A stretch of DNA of 64,000 nt from Nageia nagi (GCA_050084985.1 JBITNC010000002.1:22692001-22756000); one strand, 5' to 3'; numbered from the stretch's first letter, positions 1-13,465 are shown. Made by a program: numbers and translations. The notes: generated by a model not told the origin, from the letters alone.

Positions 1-1829
1 TTTATTTTGTGAATTAGGAAGAGCAAATGAGAATAAAAGAGCAAAGATGGAAGAGAAGAGGAGCGAATTAGTTCTACTTCAATTTATTTGTTGGTTCCAT
101 GTAAGATTTGGCAACCCAAATTGATTTGTAATATATTAAGCTATAAAAATATATTGATTCTTCTATTATATTTATTGTTTTGAAATGTAAAAATATATTT
201 CATTGCAATTATATTTCACTGTAAAAATGTATTTACAATAAAATATATATTCCAAGATAGGCACCTCAGGAATGATATCTTTGGGTATTTTTTGATATAT
301 AAGGGGTTATATCAAAGCTAGTAGATTACCATAGTCATAATACTAATTATATCATCTACCTATATTTATAAAATGATTATATGTTTTTATGAAAACAATA
401 AGAATATATAAAATTAAAATATATTACATTGATGTTAATTATAACTTTTTTTATATATAGAATATATTAGCTTTGTTTTAATATATCCTATTATGACTAC
501 ATAGAATAATACATATTTTTATCATAATTAATGTAAGTCATGTTTTATTTTTTTATTTTTTAAGAATTTATACATTTATGGCTAACATTATATATGAAGG
601 CTTCTAAGGTTAAATTTAGATGTACATACATCATAAAATATCACCATTTTGATCAATAAAAAATGTTAGAAATTGATAAACACTATATGAAAATACTATT
701 TGGTTGTTACATTTGGAGGTTTCCTTTCCAATACTCAAAATATTTGATATGGTTAGTAGAAGTCAAGTACCAACTTTTTCTTCCAAATATACATTTTTAG
801 ATGATTGAAGATTAAGGAACACCATATCATTTTTTGTAATACTTGTATATATTTTATTTTATATGAACTATTGTTTCATAGCTTTTTGAACTTAATGAAG
901 ATTATCCTTAAGAAGGGAGAGAACTTATATACATTGAAATATATTGCTTACTTCATTAATTTTATTAATCATAAAAATGTAATACATCAATACAAGATAT
1001 TTTACTTTTAAAATACTTCATAAAAGAATATCATAATAGTAAAATGATAAATTAGAAAACCATTTGATCTATTATATTTATATAAATAGTTTCAAGTGTA
1101 TCCTAAGTAGTTAAAATTGAAGTATAACACATAATTTCCTTTTGACTTTAAATTAATTTAAATTTACATAAAATACAAAACTTCTTAAAATTATTGAAGA
1201 AATATTTATTGATTAATATTTTTAAGGATATTATATTTTCCAATAATCTCCTACAAATCTCCTCTAATAGCCTATAAACCTTCAAAATCTTCTATGTTTT
1301 TGCAGAGGCTAATGCAATCATCATTTCTTTGAAACCTAGACTTTTCTTGACCATGAAAGTCGTCAACCATGTCCAATATTTAATGATTAAACCACTTTCA
1401 ACCATGGGTACCTTTACAAATGCTGTTAAATGTTTGTAGACTTCAATTATGGAATTTCTTCCAGAGAGCATTCATTTTATTTACATTAGCTTCAGATGAA
1501 CTGAGTTAATGTACCTTGCACTTTTTATACATTATCTCTTTGTTAAATAGTGAGACGAAAGATAGTTTATTACTAAAATTTAGTAATAGGCAGTGCTTAA
1601 TCTAATGGTAATATATCATATGATGTCTTAAATACATATTTGAAATCTCATATTTTTGCATTCAAAATTACAGGAGAGAACAATTAAGCTTTAGTTACAG
1701 TAAAGAACTGTAACTGAGAATTGAGAGCTGTTTTCTTCAGTTTTTTCTTTTTAAACGACTCGTACATTCTGCAACGATCCAGTTGATACTTCAAATCATT
1801 TATAGACATTTCATGTATATTCTTTTAAT
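1..1829. other. A/T-rich intergenic DNA, no gene seen
   Basis: Very A/T-rich sequence with no recognisable protein motif. The longest open frame (805-1011, 68 codons) is low-complexity and has no family resemblance. This stretch is the 3' flank of the RWP-RK gene, which is transcribed towards it, so part of 1500-1829 may be its 3' UTR. I could not fix a polyadenylation site. Confidence 0.6.
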
Positions 1830-3944
1830 TCATTTGGAAGGAGGCTGGTAACCTCCACAGAGCTGAGCACGCTGGTGTCTGAGCATGGCTATCTCGTTTC
1901 TGATGTTTTTTGCTCCTTCCCCATTCCCATCACCAATTGTTTGTTCCAACGTTGCAATTATTCGTTCTATGCTTTTGATCTGCATGTAGCCCAATAATAT
2001 TTATGGAAGACTTTCACTTAGTTTTTAAGATTTTGAAATAATGTAGAATTATTCAACAAATTTATAGGACTAAGGTTATAGGTATTTACCTTGCGATGAG
2101 GCCAACGAGGAAGACCATTTCTACGACAGATTTTTTTCAAAACTGTAGGGCATATTTGCATTTGTTTTGCGGCTTCATTTATAGGAAGATGAAAGTATTT
2201 GGCACAGTCAGACAACTGAAGCCTCCCTGTTCTCTCCCTCTGCAATTATCAAGCATGCCCTTGGCATTATCACTTCATTACTATAATATAGAAAATGCAT
2301 AAAATATTATCTCTAAATTATTGTTGAATTGAAAAAACCTGTGTTGATACCTGTGCTGCAACAGTGCTTTTGGGGGCTTTGGAAGGAGATTGAGTACTGT
2401 GATTAGTGGCATTCCATGGATTGAGTGCAGGCGTTCCAAATAGTTGGCTATAGTATAAGTCTGAGAACAATTCATGATTCATAAATATTGGCTATAGCAT
2501 AAGACTACTAAGGCAGTTCATAAATATTGTTAGACTCTGAATGAAATATAATCCAGTAAAATGTTATGTTTTGGTAGACCTGTTGGCAGTTGATGAACAG
2601 GGGTTAATAGAGGCCAAGGAAAAGATGGGTCAGATATCATGCTCATCTGAGTTCCATCTTCTGTGTTAACCATTACAGAGTCGAAGCGGAGAGCAAAGTC
2701 TTCCTTGGCACGGAGAAGACTGTATTGGACTAGAAAATGCTTCATGTAATCTGAATTCCCTCTAGGAAATCTGGAAGATTTGAGACAAGTCTCAGTCCAA
2801 AGTACAAATAAAACATAATTACGATAGAAATGATAATGACGAAGTTGTGATGGATGGCTTACTGAATCATTTGTGGTAGTACACTGGTTTGGCATTCATT
2901 TCCGAAATTGAAAGTCCTTGTCTGCAACACTGCATGAAAATTCTGGCCTTCATAGCAATGGATCTCAAGTTTTGTGTCTTGGTAACCTTTTCCACAGACA
3001 AACTTATGGTGTAAGACAAAACCCCCGTATGTTGTAAAGAAAATATAGTAGTTTCAGCTATATATGGCTAATTATAGCTTATATGCTGCAGTTTAGTCCC
3101 CATGTTATTGATTTATTTGATAATGTTATTGGTTTATTTGATAATGTTATCAGTTTATATGATATGTGACAAATATTTTAGCACAAGTACCATTCGTGTG
3201 AACAATTCTTCTCATAAGTTTACAAGATTGGCACTCTGGATTATTAGGTCTCTGCATCACCCATTCCTTGAAACTGCTCACAAAAACCTCATAAGTTTGC
3301 TGATGAAATCTCAGGGCTTCTTGTTGCTTCATGTAAGAATGTATTGCAACTTGATCTTGCATATCTTGCTGAATCTCATTCCCACTTGAAGTAGTGCAAG
3401 ATTGGTTACATGGTACCATTCCATATTGATACGAGGAAACCACCTCATTCATGTGAGGAATATTGTTAGAACCATTTAAAGGAACTATACTCTTTAACAG
3501 ATTTGAATCATTACAATTGTCAGTCAAATAATATTCGGAATCCGTGGAGAAGGGATCTGCACTTATATCATCTGTCAAATTTGGGATTTCATTGAAATTG
3601 AAGGGTTGTTCGAAATCATCCAAACATATATTGTCTTGGATCTGAAGGCAATGTTTCCTTTCAATTTCATGTTGTGTTGTATTGTATTCTGCTGGTTTTT
3701 GATCGCTAGGTATTGGATTGGATTGAGGAAAGACTGAATCGAAAGTGGGTTCATTTGAAAAGATGGTATCTGGCAGTTGGAAGCAGTCATCCAAATTAAT
3801 ATTGACTGGGCTGCTGTCGAATTCGGCGAAATTGGAAAAAGTTGCTTCATCAAAATTAGCAACTGTGTTGTCTGGCGTTGGAGGTAGAGAATCGAAAGCA
3901 GCAAAATCGACATTTCCAGGATTCGGGAAAACATTGGTTTCCAT
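1830..3944 (-). CDS. RWP-RK domain transcription factor, RKD-like, six exons, 489 aa
   Basis: A putative nuclear DNA-binding regulator of the plant RWP-RK family. Exons on the minus strand are 3944-3191, 2977-2863, 2770-2580, 2460-2351, 2239-2090 and 1979-1830. All use GT/AG borders and all phases join, giving 1470 nt with a TGA stop at 1832-1830. The start is the first ATG of exon 1, three codons inside the longest open frame. Residues 1-237 are acidic and rich in Asp, Asn, Phe and Pro, as in an activation region. A CxxC pair sits at 238-241. Residues 252-345 carry a pre-domain block with the motif TKLEIHCYEG. The RWP-RK domain fills exon 5 (391-440), with AKYFHLPINEAAKQ, CPTVLKKICRRNGLPRWP and RWPHRK. 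The tail continues IKSIER into a short coiled coil. No GAF or PB1 domain is visible and the length is far below NIN-like proteins, so the RKD branch is favoured. RKDs are known in egg-cell and gametophyte identity; that role here is inference. Confidence 0.93.
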
Positions 3945-4186
3945 AAAATACAAAGTGAATGTAGGTGAAGCAAGTTTGAGGGCTTTTGTGGAGGGTTTTG
4001 GGAACCAAAACCATTAACTTGTAAAATTATCGACATTCGATGAGTGTAAATAGAGAGCAAAGGGGTGCGATTTCAAAATTGAGGTGCGACAATAACAAAA
4101 CCGACTTTGTTAGCATGGTAGAAAAAATATTTTTGTAGAATGTTTTGATTGTTTTATCAGGTACCGAATTTGCAACCTAAAACCAA

Positions 4187-4194
4187 TATTTATA
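4187..4194 (-). promoter_or_regulatory. Probable TATA box of the RWP-RK gene
   Basis: The minus strand reads TATAAATA here, about 245 bases before the chosen ATG, in the leader of the RWP-RK gene. Position and sequence suit a plant core promoter with a 5' UTR of roughly 200 bases. No transcript data support it. Confidence 0.45.
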
Positions 4195-4363
4195 AGGTCC
4201 TCCAATCAATTACTCATAATTACATGACATGCTTTTCTAATCAATTTATCTAGAATGAATTTTACGACATTACTATGGTGGGAAAACATCTCACAACTAC
4301 GTTTGGGAGTATGATAGATGTATATATTTATGTAGTTTCTTGATATGAACAATTGCTGGTCTT

Positions 4364-4389
4364 GCTATATATATATATATATATATATT
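4364..4389. repeat. (TA)n microsatellite
   Basis: About a dozen uninterrupted TA dinucleotides lie upstream of the RWP-RK promoter. Likely length-polymorphic. Confidence 0.85.
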
Positions 4390-4394
4390 TTAGT

Positions 4395-7149
4395 AACACA
4401 CACATTCTTGCAAGGGTGGAATCTTGAACTTACCAGTAGTTCAAAGTTTCACCATTGCCTCATCTTTATTGGACCTTTTGTTATATTTTGACATATGTGT
4501 AACAAACTAAAATTTTCAAAGTATTCATTGCATTTTAGTTGTTAATTTTTTAAATTAATAGAAATATTATGAAGATAATAATTTTTTACAATGTATTTAT
4601 TTTATTTAAATTTTTTAATACGATTAAAATGATAATTATTAGATATCATATATTTAAGATAATTAAAATTGTTAAGTTATGTGTTAAAAGATTGAAAACA
4701 ATCAATCTTAAGGAAGAGTAGAGGGGAACTCTTTTCAAAAGGTTAAAATCCATATCAGCGTTGCTTGGCCCTGTACTTTTAGGAGCTCTTCCTTCTTTGG
4801 AAGCACCTCTTAGCATGCACACAGCAGCCCAAGGAGGACCGACGAGTCACATCCTTTTTAAAAGCCTCTTCCCCAGATGGGTCTTGTCAGAGGCGTTGAG
4901 AGGAGTAGCCACTACCTCTCCATCATACCAGGAGACACATTTAGGTTACCCAAACCACACTGAGGGTGCAACAGATTACTTCTTTTTTCTCTAGTATTGA
5001 TCTTTCCAATAGACCTATGAGGGCCTCCCAAGATGGCCTCTTAGATATCGTGGATTTTGTACCACCCATTCCTTAGGGTTCGGGTCTTCTCTTCTCTTAT
5101 ATAGTTGTACTAGCTTTGATTAGGCTTTTTCTTTTGTTTGTTTTAGAGGAAGCCCAATAGGGTTTTGTTGGCATCTGATTCCTGTAATATTCACTCTAGT
5201 CCCATTAACCACTTTTGGTCACCCGAGGAAACTAATATACTTTATTTCTTTCTTACATTTAACATTTGATTTATTAAAAGGTCAATTTAGCAATCAAACT
5301 ATTATCTACCTACAATATGCTACCTTTTTTTGCCTCTCAAAGAATATGAGTTATTTTGTATTCTTGAAAAACTATTTATATAATATAAAAATAATATGGT
5401 ATATTAAGATTTACCAATCCTCTTTAGATTTAATATAACAGGGATTTAATCTATTAACCATGATTTATTTTGTAACTCCAATCAACTACCTTATTTGAAA
5501 ATATGAATTATTTTGCATTCTTAAAAAACTATTTATAATGTAAAAATAATATCTTACACTAAGATTTACTAATTTTCTTTGGACTTAGTAAAGTGGGATT
5601 TTGATCTATTAACCATGATTTACAAGTTTAACTCTAAGTTAATTGTATGCCACATCAATCAAAATGCTCTTTGCTTGCCAAAATAGTTCAAGTTATTGTA
5701 ACATTACTTAAAAATTATTTGATTGAATTGCACTTGCAAATGATCATTATTCATATTTATAATGATAAACTACTCCAAGACTAGCTAGCTTAAAAGTATC
5801 TAGTCTAGATACATAACATTCTTGAAAAAAAGCTCTACTTGAGATGATGATTCAATATTGATGGTTGTTGTACATGATTAAAAACTACAAATATCAAGAA
5901 ACATACTCTTATTTATTATTTGTTTTCTAAAATCTTTAAATACACCAATAAATTATGAAATAATCAAGTAACAAGCAAGGTGAAAGAAAGATACATAATT
6001 ATACCATATTATACTTGCACTTACGCCTTGTACAAGCTCCTAAAGTTTAACCTAAACTTTCACAACTCAAGGAGGATAAGTAATATACTAAGAATATAAA
6101 CAACTAAGTGTTGAGGGACACCTCTTAATAACCATTCCTAGCTTCACAAATATCCATTGGAAAGGTGGATTCATCATTAAAGATAATAAAAATATATTAT
6201 CAAATCTCCTTTGCATAGGCAATGCTATATAATGGTTGTGTTTTATCATTGATAAATATTATCCACTCATATGCTTGAACTACAAAGTATGTGCTTTCAC
6301 TACTATTAAATATGAATTTTTTATTTAAAGTAAATAAAATATTTATCAATTTGATTAATTCAAACTTTTATATTAAAAAATAAAATATAATTTATAATTT
6401 TTTTAAATATTTTAGGTAAATATAACTATTTTATTTATGCATTGAAGGAATTTTTATATGGATTGAGAAGACTTACATATAATCATTTTAACATTTTACT
6501 AATTATAAAGTGATTACAATATTAAATTATAATTATAAAATTTGATCTTTTAATCATAAATTATATTATATACATTAGTTTAATAATTTTCAAAACATAT
6601 ACTAATAAATTTTGATATTTTTATTTACTTTCTAAATTTTAAATTTTATCTTTTTTTTTCACTTTAACTTAAAAAGATTTCTTTTGAGCCATGGATAAAG
6701 GTGAGATTTAAATAAAACTTCAAATAGAGATGCCACCCTCCTTCTAAATCATCTATCATGGGAAGGCCTAATAAAATTCAAGATGATTATTTTCTATAAT
6801 CTATTTACATCTCTACTATATAAAAAATAAGTAACTTTAATTACATTTACCTTTTTATAAATAAAATATTTTAATATTTCATATCTCTACTGTATATATA
6901 AAATTTAATATATTTACATTTTATATCTATCTTAAGCAACTTAACTACTATATTGTTTTTTGGATCCATGTCCTATTCTAAATACTCACACATCCCCTCA
7001 GGTTGAAAACCATAGCTAATGCACTTCAACATCCACTGCCCATGCGAGTCCCACATACTATGAAAAATTTGTTCACAACATAAAAATCAAGGCTTTGAAT
7101 TGTTTTCATGGTCTGCCATAGTTGAGGAGCAATTCACACCGCTGACTAA
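4395..7149. other. Intergenic DNA with one GC-richer unclassified patch
   Basis: Mostly A/T-rich. A clearly GC-richer block at about 4690-5230 contains a 77-codon open frame (4761-4994) with no family resemblance. Its T-rich end and codon-poor text resemble the 3' part of a decayed retroelement, but no poly(A) tail or target duplication could be paired. The segments at 5360-5440 and 5500-5600 are diverged copies of each other (both contain AAAAACTATTTATA followed by AATATGGTA- or AATATCTTA-like text). No gene is supported. Confidence 0.4.
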
Positions 7150-8370
7150 TAGGTGTAGAAAAATCCTTGAGGACATTTATATTTCTATATCAAAATACCA
7201 AAGTGGTATTAAGATATGATTCAACTTAATATTTTTTAAATATAGATCCTGTAAAACCCCTTCAAAATAGAATATATGTTGAAAATCAAAATGGAGAGAA
7301 TGTCCAAAAACTATCATATCATATTAAATCAATAGTGTGTAGCATGTGTAAAATTTATAAATACCTTGCCAAAGACTCTCCAACAATGCCACCATAAGAA
7401 GAAAAAGATAATGATAGAACATCAAATAAAGACAAATAGGAAGAATATTTGAAAATCAACATCAAGAATAATAACAAAGAAAAAATATGGAAAATTGAAA
7501 AAGAAAGGAAAAAGAAGGAGAATTATAACAAGGAGGTAAATCAAACACACCAAATTAACTAAAAAAGGAGCTTCAAGAGGCATTATTGCAAAAAGGATCA
7601 CTAAAGAAACCACTATTAGTAAATAAAGCTATAATATAGAAGAATTCCTTTTACGATTTGGGGGATATAGTTGGAGAATTCATAAATGAAAATACCCAAG
7701 GAATGATATCCCAAGTGGAGGAGACTTAGTATGCAATTGAGGAAATCAATTAACAAGATATGACTAAAACTATTACGAAAAATCCTATTACAAATTAAAC
7801 AAAGGATTACGAGAAGGAAGAATAAAGTTATGAAGAGAAATGAGTAGAAAATAAATTAGAATATGAAATAGAAGATAATAAAGAAAAGGGAGATTGTAAC
7901 CAAATCGAATAGATACAAGCTAAGAAGGAAAGAACAAAGTTAAGATTTAACAAAGAAAATGAACATGTAGCTACAAAGATAATAAGGAATATAAGAAGCA
8001 TGTTTGATACCAAAAAATTAGGGAGAAATATAAGTTTTACAAATAAAAATAGCACAAATAACACTATAGATCAGAGTGGGGAAATAAAACCCACTTTAAT
8101 AAGGTTTAGATGAATATATTTTGTTGAGACATAAGGGGTTACAACATACCTAAAAAATAAAAAAATTCAATAGAATTATGTAAAAAATATAAATAAAATA
8201 TGGTCTTATTACAAGAGACTAAATTTATTAAAGAGAAACAATAAGAAGTTAAAAAGTGAATTTTAAAAGAGGATCAAATAGAATTTATCCATGTCATAGG
8301 AAGGGTGGAGGACATCTAGATTTTATGAAACTCTGAGATTGTAAGTATATGAAGATTTAATTTTGGTTCT
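7150..8370 (+). mobile_element. L1-type LINE 5' fragment, arm A of an inverted repeat
   Basis: Stop-riddled remnant of a non-LTR retrotransposon. The first part reads like a LINE ORF1 leader (GER followed by a KNYHIILNQ-like stretch near 7290-7330). From about 8110 the frame reads as the start of an L1 ORF2 endonuclease: a degenerate MNIFC*DIRGYNIPKK, then LLQETKFIKE near 8205-8235, as expected for the N-terminal WNIRG and LLQETK motifs. The copy stops abruptly near 8360, where antisense gypsy sequence begins. It matches the minus-strand copy at 15813-17010, so it forms one arm of a long inverted repeat. Confidence 0.7.
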
Positions 8371-8371
8371 T

Positions 8372-10500
8372 TAAGGTGTATAAAAATATGTCATTAACAT
8401 AAACTTGAACATATTTGTGAATATAATTATGGAACATGGATGCCATGGTACGTTTATAGGTAGCTCCATCATTTTTGATACCAAAATGCATAATGTTCCA
8501 ACAAAAATTATCCCATGGTGTAGTACATGTTATTTTGTGTTGATACTAGATTGATTAATATTTGATTATAACCGAAAAAACCCATCCATGAAGAGTAATG
8601 TATCATGATTAGAAATACTATCTATAATCATATCAATATTTGGAAAAAATAATCATCTTTAGGAAATGCATTTTTAATATCTCTAAAATCAAATGCAAAT
8701 TTGTACCTCCATTTAGTTTTGTAGCAAGAATTATATTGGACATCCATTATGAATAATCAATTGGATTAATGAAATTAGAATTCAAATACTTTTCTATTTC
8801 CTTTTTACTAGCATGAACCTTTGAAACAATATCTCTTTATAATTTTCTATTTTATAGGATCAACATCTTTTTTGAGAAGAAAACTAAGCATGAAAAATGA
8901 AGGATCTAAACAAGTCATACCAAAAATAAGAAAAATAAAAATTGATATTACATCTTTGAAATATTTACGTATACCTTTATTATTGATTTTTTCATGGAAT
9001 GCTCCAATTTTGATTTCTCTTAGTTGTTCATGAGTCCTAATGTTGATATTAATAAGCTCTTTAGTAGAAAATTGTAATTCTCCTTCTTTTGCAAAAAAAT
9101 AAGGGTGTAATTCTATACTACGAACACTAAGAGGATCTTGTTATTCATCCTTAATCTATTATGCTTGAAATGCTTCTCTAAAATTAATCTCTTGGCAAAC
9201 AAACCCATGTTGGCTAAGGATGCAACTTAGGTTTCTTTTGCTATTTGATTTAGAAAACTTAGAGTGTGCCCCCATGTACTTAAGCAATGCATCGTTAGTG
9301 GAAAAATAATCAAATTCAAGTGTAAAATTAGCATCAATCTATAATTCCTCATCGATATCATTTGAAATCTCAATGAGATTGCATTATGAAATGAATTTAA
9401 TAGGTCTTGAAGACTTTATTGTGTTTAGAGTGCATCCTAAACCTTTTTTATCTTTCTAAGCGCTTAGATCTAATGTAAAAGTGGGCATTACTTATTCTAA
9501 TTTTCCTAAACCTCCTCCCTTACACTTGCACTTTTATTTCATATACTTTTGATAAAATAAAGATAGAAAGGAGTCTTTACTAAGCTTGTTCATTTCTATC
9601 ATCTTTTACATCATAGGATCAAGATTAGGTGTCAAAGAAGCTACAAAATAAGAAGTAGTTAGTTCACCATCATTTACAAAGCATTGAATACATGGTGTGT
9701 ACATCATTTATGGTGTACTATTTTTGGTCATCCCAGATCCTTGACTAGGGACATGGTATTTAGATTTTGAATTGAATATGTTCCAAGCCCAATTTTAGTA
9801 ATTTTTTTCTCAGTATCTTCTTTTACCAATGTTGATTGTGGTTCTTATGGAGGGATATCAAAAATATTGATATGTTGATGTTGCAATAGTTGTTGTTGTT
9901 GAAACATAGTTTCATATGTAATTAATTATTTATGTGGTTGGCTATATCATCTATTCTCAATGGATTATAGATGTTATTAATGAATGTGGATTTGCTTATA
10001 AGCATGTACCATAATTTTTATGACTTTATATTGTTGTTCACTATAGTAGAAGTTTTCTTTACTATCCATACATCTAGAAGTTTGGTGTTATATTTTTAAG
10101 GATCCCCTCTGTTATAATTCACTTTGTATGAATTTTAGAAATGTTTGAATTTGAATTCTTCATTTCCTTGCATTTGAATCTCAGCATACTTTATCATGCA
10201 AATGCAAAATCAAATAATAGAAGCTATAAGAGTTAATCAAAATGAAATGCAACATAAATGTCATGATGTAAGGAGAAATATTATTAATGTAAAAAGAAAA
10301 GAGCAAGTACCTTTGTACTTTAACTAGGTTCAACATGCAAGAAATAAGAGTCATAGCTTGAATAGGTCAAGAAAGCTCTCGAGAAAGAATATCTTAAGTC
10401 AAGAACCTAAAGAAAAGAATTCCACATGGATGAAAAATAGCATAGATGAACAATTAACTAAGCTCCAAGAAGGTGGTCATATTATATGATGCAAAAGATA
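8372..10500 (-). mobile_element. Degraded Ty3/gypsy pol/gag fragment, reverse orientation
   Basis: Minus-strand remnant of a gypsy polyprotein. Near 8370-8790 the reverse complement reads, through stops, as reverse transcriptase: DFRDIKNAFPKDDYFFPNID, MDGFFGYNQI, and a YVDD-like core spoiled to YVND before IFLYT. Further right (upstream in the element) lie protease- and gag-like stretches with a Gln-rich run near 9870-9900. No long open frame survives. A degenerate tRNA-Met primer-site-like string (reverse complement of CCTCTAATATCA) sits at 11141-11152 and may mark the old 5' LTR boundary. The family is inferred from the order of RT motifs. Confidence 0.62.
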
Positions 10501-12329
10501 ATACAAAACTCCATTGCCAATGGAAAGAGCTATAGTAGAAAAAATGGAAACATATGACAATGATCATATCTTACATGAGGAAAAAGATAATTGAAATGAA
10601 ATAAAATGAAATATTATTAATATCCATGGTGGGCTAAAAGTGACTCAAGGAATTAGGAAAATAGGATAGTGAAAACTACAAGTATGTGGACCAAAAGTGC
10701 CCAACCAAAAAGAAAAGAGAAAATGAATACAAAGAGTGTAAAACATGCTATGCAAAGATGAGAGATCATCTAGGATTTATCTTTTCTAATATCAAATGAA
10801 TCATTGCTAAAAAATAATTGATTTATCTTAATCCATCACTACTCTAGATGCTCAAAGTTCCATTAGTGCATTGTCTAGTTACCTTGCTAGTGTATAGATG
10901 ATTTGGTGCTTTTCATTTTTGACCAACATTTATATCCACCCTTGATCTATCAAAACTAATTGGATAAGTAATTTGTGATAAGTCAAGATTAAGGAGTATG
11001 AGAGGAACTGAAATGAGAGATCTCCTATTGACAGAAATGGATTGCTTCCTTGATGTAAAGTCTGAGACATCATTGGTCTTTTTAGCTAAAAAAATGTTGA
11101 TATACAACAGTAGTCACTCCTAAAGAGACAATAAATTATACCTCTAATATCATAGTATATCAAACAACAAAAAATAAAATGATGCAAAGTTTCTACTTCT
11201 CCAAGGGAACAAAATATACATATTCTCTCCTCTCTCGATATATGGTGATATGCTTCAACATGAAGCTGATGGGAGCATACTTAAAGGTTCCCAATGGAGA
11301 CCTGTATACCATGCATCATAAATTTCTAAAGGTATTAAGGAGGCACTATCTAACCATATTGTATATGGAGAAAATTCTCATGATAAAAGGATAGCTTGGG
11401 GGAGACAGAGTGATGGGAGAGATCCAAGTGCAATGGATATAATGGAGAGTGATTTCTTTCATATCTCATGAAGTATCTTTTTCTTCTTATTTCATGATGG
11501 TACTTGAGGAACTCCAAGGGAGTAAGGAGTGACAACAACAGTAAGAGAAAAAAGTGGAATGGATGTCATGAATAAAGAAATTTATGACACATTTAAGAGA
11601 ATGCAAAAGTATCATTAATTGTTATAAAATATTTTTTTGATAAGGTCCTCAAAAATTTTAATCAAATGTAAAATTTACCAAATTATATTAATCCCTAATT
11701 TAGATCCTCTTAATATTTAGCATGCTCTAGATCATTGTGTTCAATTCATCTTTTAGCTTCATGATGCTTCTTTTGGATCGAGAATTTGATTCAATTTGAG
11801 GGAGATATGTGATTTCCAAGTTTGGGTATGTTTTTATTAAAAAATATAAAAGGTAAAAAAAAAGAAAAATAGTAATTTTTCAAGTTCCTCTTTTTGTTAA
11901 TTTTATTACATCATGTTATAGATATAATCATCCTCTTTTTAACACTTTTTATAGTTCATGAAACTGACTTTATGATCAAAAGTTATTACATTTTGAATTT
12001 TGCATTTTTTTAATGAAATGGTGGGCATTTTGGAGGCCAAGTTACAAGCTGCCAAGCAGTGGCATATTATGGGATCCACCTTGTTTAGTGATTTTTACAA
12101 GATTTAAATGTTTTTAAATGTGTATTGAATATTTTTATTGGTAGATACAGTTTATTTGTAAACTTTTTAATATTGTCATCCAAAGAGCATGTATTTGAAA
12201 CTTTGAAAGCCTATTATGAGAGATTGGCTAAACCATTTGAGCCCAAATTTGAAGTACAGCTAGAGGAGGATAGAGTATCTATAAATAATGATTTTATAGT
12301 TTCTTCTTATTGTAAACCACTCCAAATTT
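10501..12329. other. A/T-rich remnant DNA inside the inverted-repeat loop
   Basis: No gene recognised. The part up to about 11600 is probably the leader and LTR of the gypsy relic to its left, judging by the primer-site-like string at 11141-11152, but no partner LTR was found. Short open frames at 11179-11394 and 12125-12331 show no family motif. Confidence 0.35.
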
Positions 12330-12332
12330 GAG

Positions 12333-12540
12333 CTAACATTGCATTAATATATCACTAACATAGCATTAACATCGATTAATACTAACATCATATTAACATA
12401 CTATTAACATGGCATTAACATTGTATTAACATAACATTAACATCGTATTAACTTTTGAATCACACAAGGTTGATATTAACATAGCATTTACATATCATTA
12501 ACCTTGCAATATGATTAATCATTAACTCATAATATTAAAT
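12333..12540. repeat. Degenerate CATTAACAT tandem array
   Basis: About 200 bases of repeated CATTAACAT-type text (units such as AGCATTAACATCG and GTATTAACATAAC). It grades directly into the telomere-like array that follows, suggesting one expanding A/C-rich satellite. Confidence 0.8.
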
Positions 12541-13465
12541 CCCATTAACATTAATCATTAACACCTAACCCTAACCACTAAACTACCCTAACCATTAGCA
12601 TATAATACTTTAAACCTCCTTAACCCTAAACCACTTAACCCTTACCACTAACCCTAATATTAATCCTTGACCCTTAATTTTAATTGTAACCAATAACACC
12701 AAATCCTAACCCATAAACCCTAACTTGACTCCTAACCCTAAAATCCTAAACTATCACCCTTAACCCCAAACCTTAAACCCTTACGTTTAACCCTAACCCT
12801 AAGCTTAACAATTAACACCTAACCTTAAATCCCACTAACATTAATCATTAACACCTAACTTGACTCCTAACCCTAAAACCTTAAACTATTACCCTTAAAC
12901 CCTACCCTTAACCATTAATGCCTAACCCTAAAACCTTAAACTATTACCCTTAAACCCTACCTTAACCATTAACACCTAACCCTAACTCCCATTAACACTA
13001 ATCACTAATACACCTAACCCTAACCACTAGTGCCTAACCCTTTAAACCCCCTTAACCCCAAGCCACTTAACCCTTACCATTAACCTTAATCTTAACCCTT
13101 GACCCTTAACTTTAATCCTAACTTATAACACCAAACCCTAACCCATAACCCCTAACTTGAATCCTAACACCAAAACCTCAAACTATTGCCCTTAACTCTA
13201 GACCCTTAAATCCTTACCTTTAATGGTACCTGCACCCCTAACCCTAACCATTAACACCTAACCTTAACTTGTAATAATTAATCATTAACATCTAACTTTA
13301 AGTCCCACTAACTCCAAACCCTAAACCATAACCTCTAACCCTTAACCTTACCCTCTAACCCTTAACCCTAGCCTCTAACCCCAAACCATAACATCTAACC
13401 GTAAACCCCTAGCCTCTAACCCCAAACCCTAACCTCTAACCCTAAATCCTAACCTCTAATTTAAA
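12541..13465. repeat. Interstitial telomere-like array (degenerate CCCTAA/CCTAACC)
   Basis: Roughly 0.9 kb of degenerate telomere-like repeats: CCCTAACC, AACCCTTAACC, CTAACCCTAA and variants such as CACCTAAC and CTCTAACC. The canonical plant unit CCCTAAA is rare and no long perfect run exists, so this is not a functional telomere. Larger reiterated blocks are visible; for example CTTGACTCCTAACCCTAAAA followed by an AAACTATTACCCTTAA-like string recurs near 12720-12765 and 12860-12900. The array lies between the arms of the 7.15-17.06 kb inverted repeat. Confidence 0.85.

Noticed and set aside
805-1011. 68-codon plus-strand frame
   Set aside because: Low-complexity, A/T-driven composition with no motif.
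3575-4060. 161-codon minus-strand frame overlapping RWP-RK exon 1
   Set aside because: Alternative frame of a real exon. The other frame connects in phase to five further exons ending in the RWP-RK domain.
4761-4994. 77-codon plus-strand frame in the GC-richer patch
   Set aside because: No family resemblance. It lies in what looks like decayed repeat DNA, so it is kept only as a noted patch.
12541-13465. A true chromosome end
   Set aside because: Units are too degenerate and ordinary sequence with genes lies on both sides.
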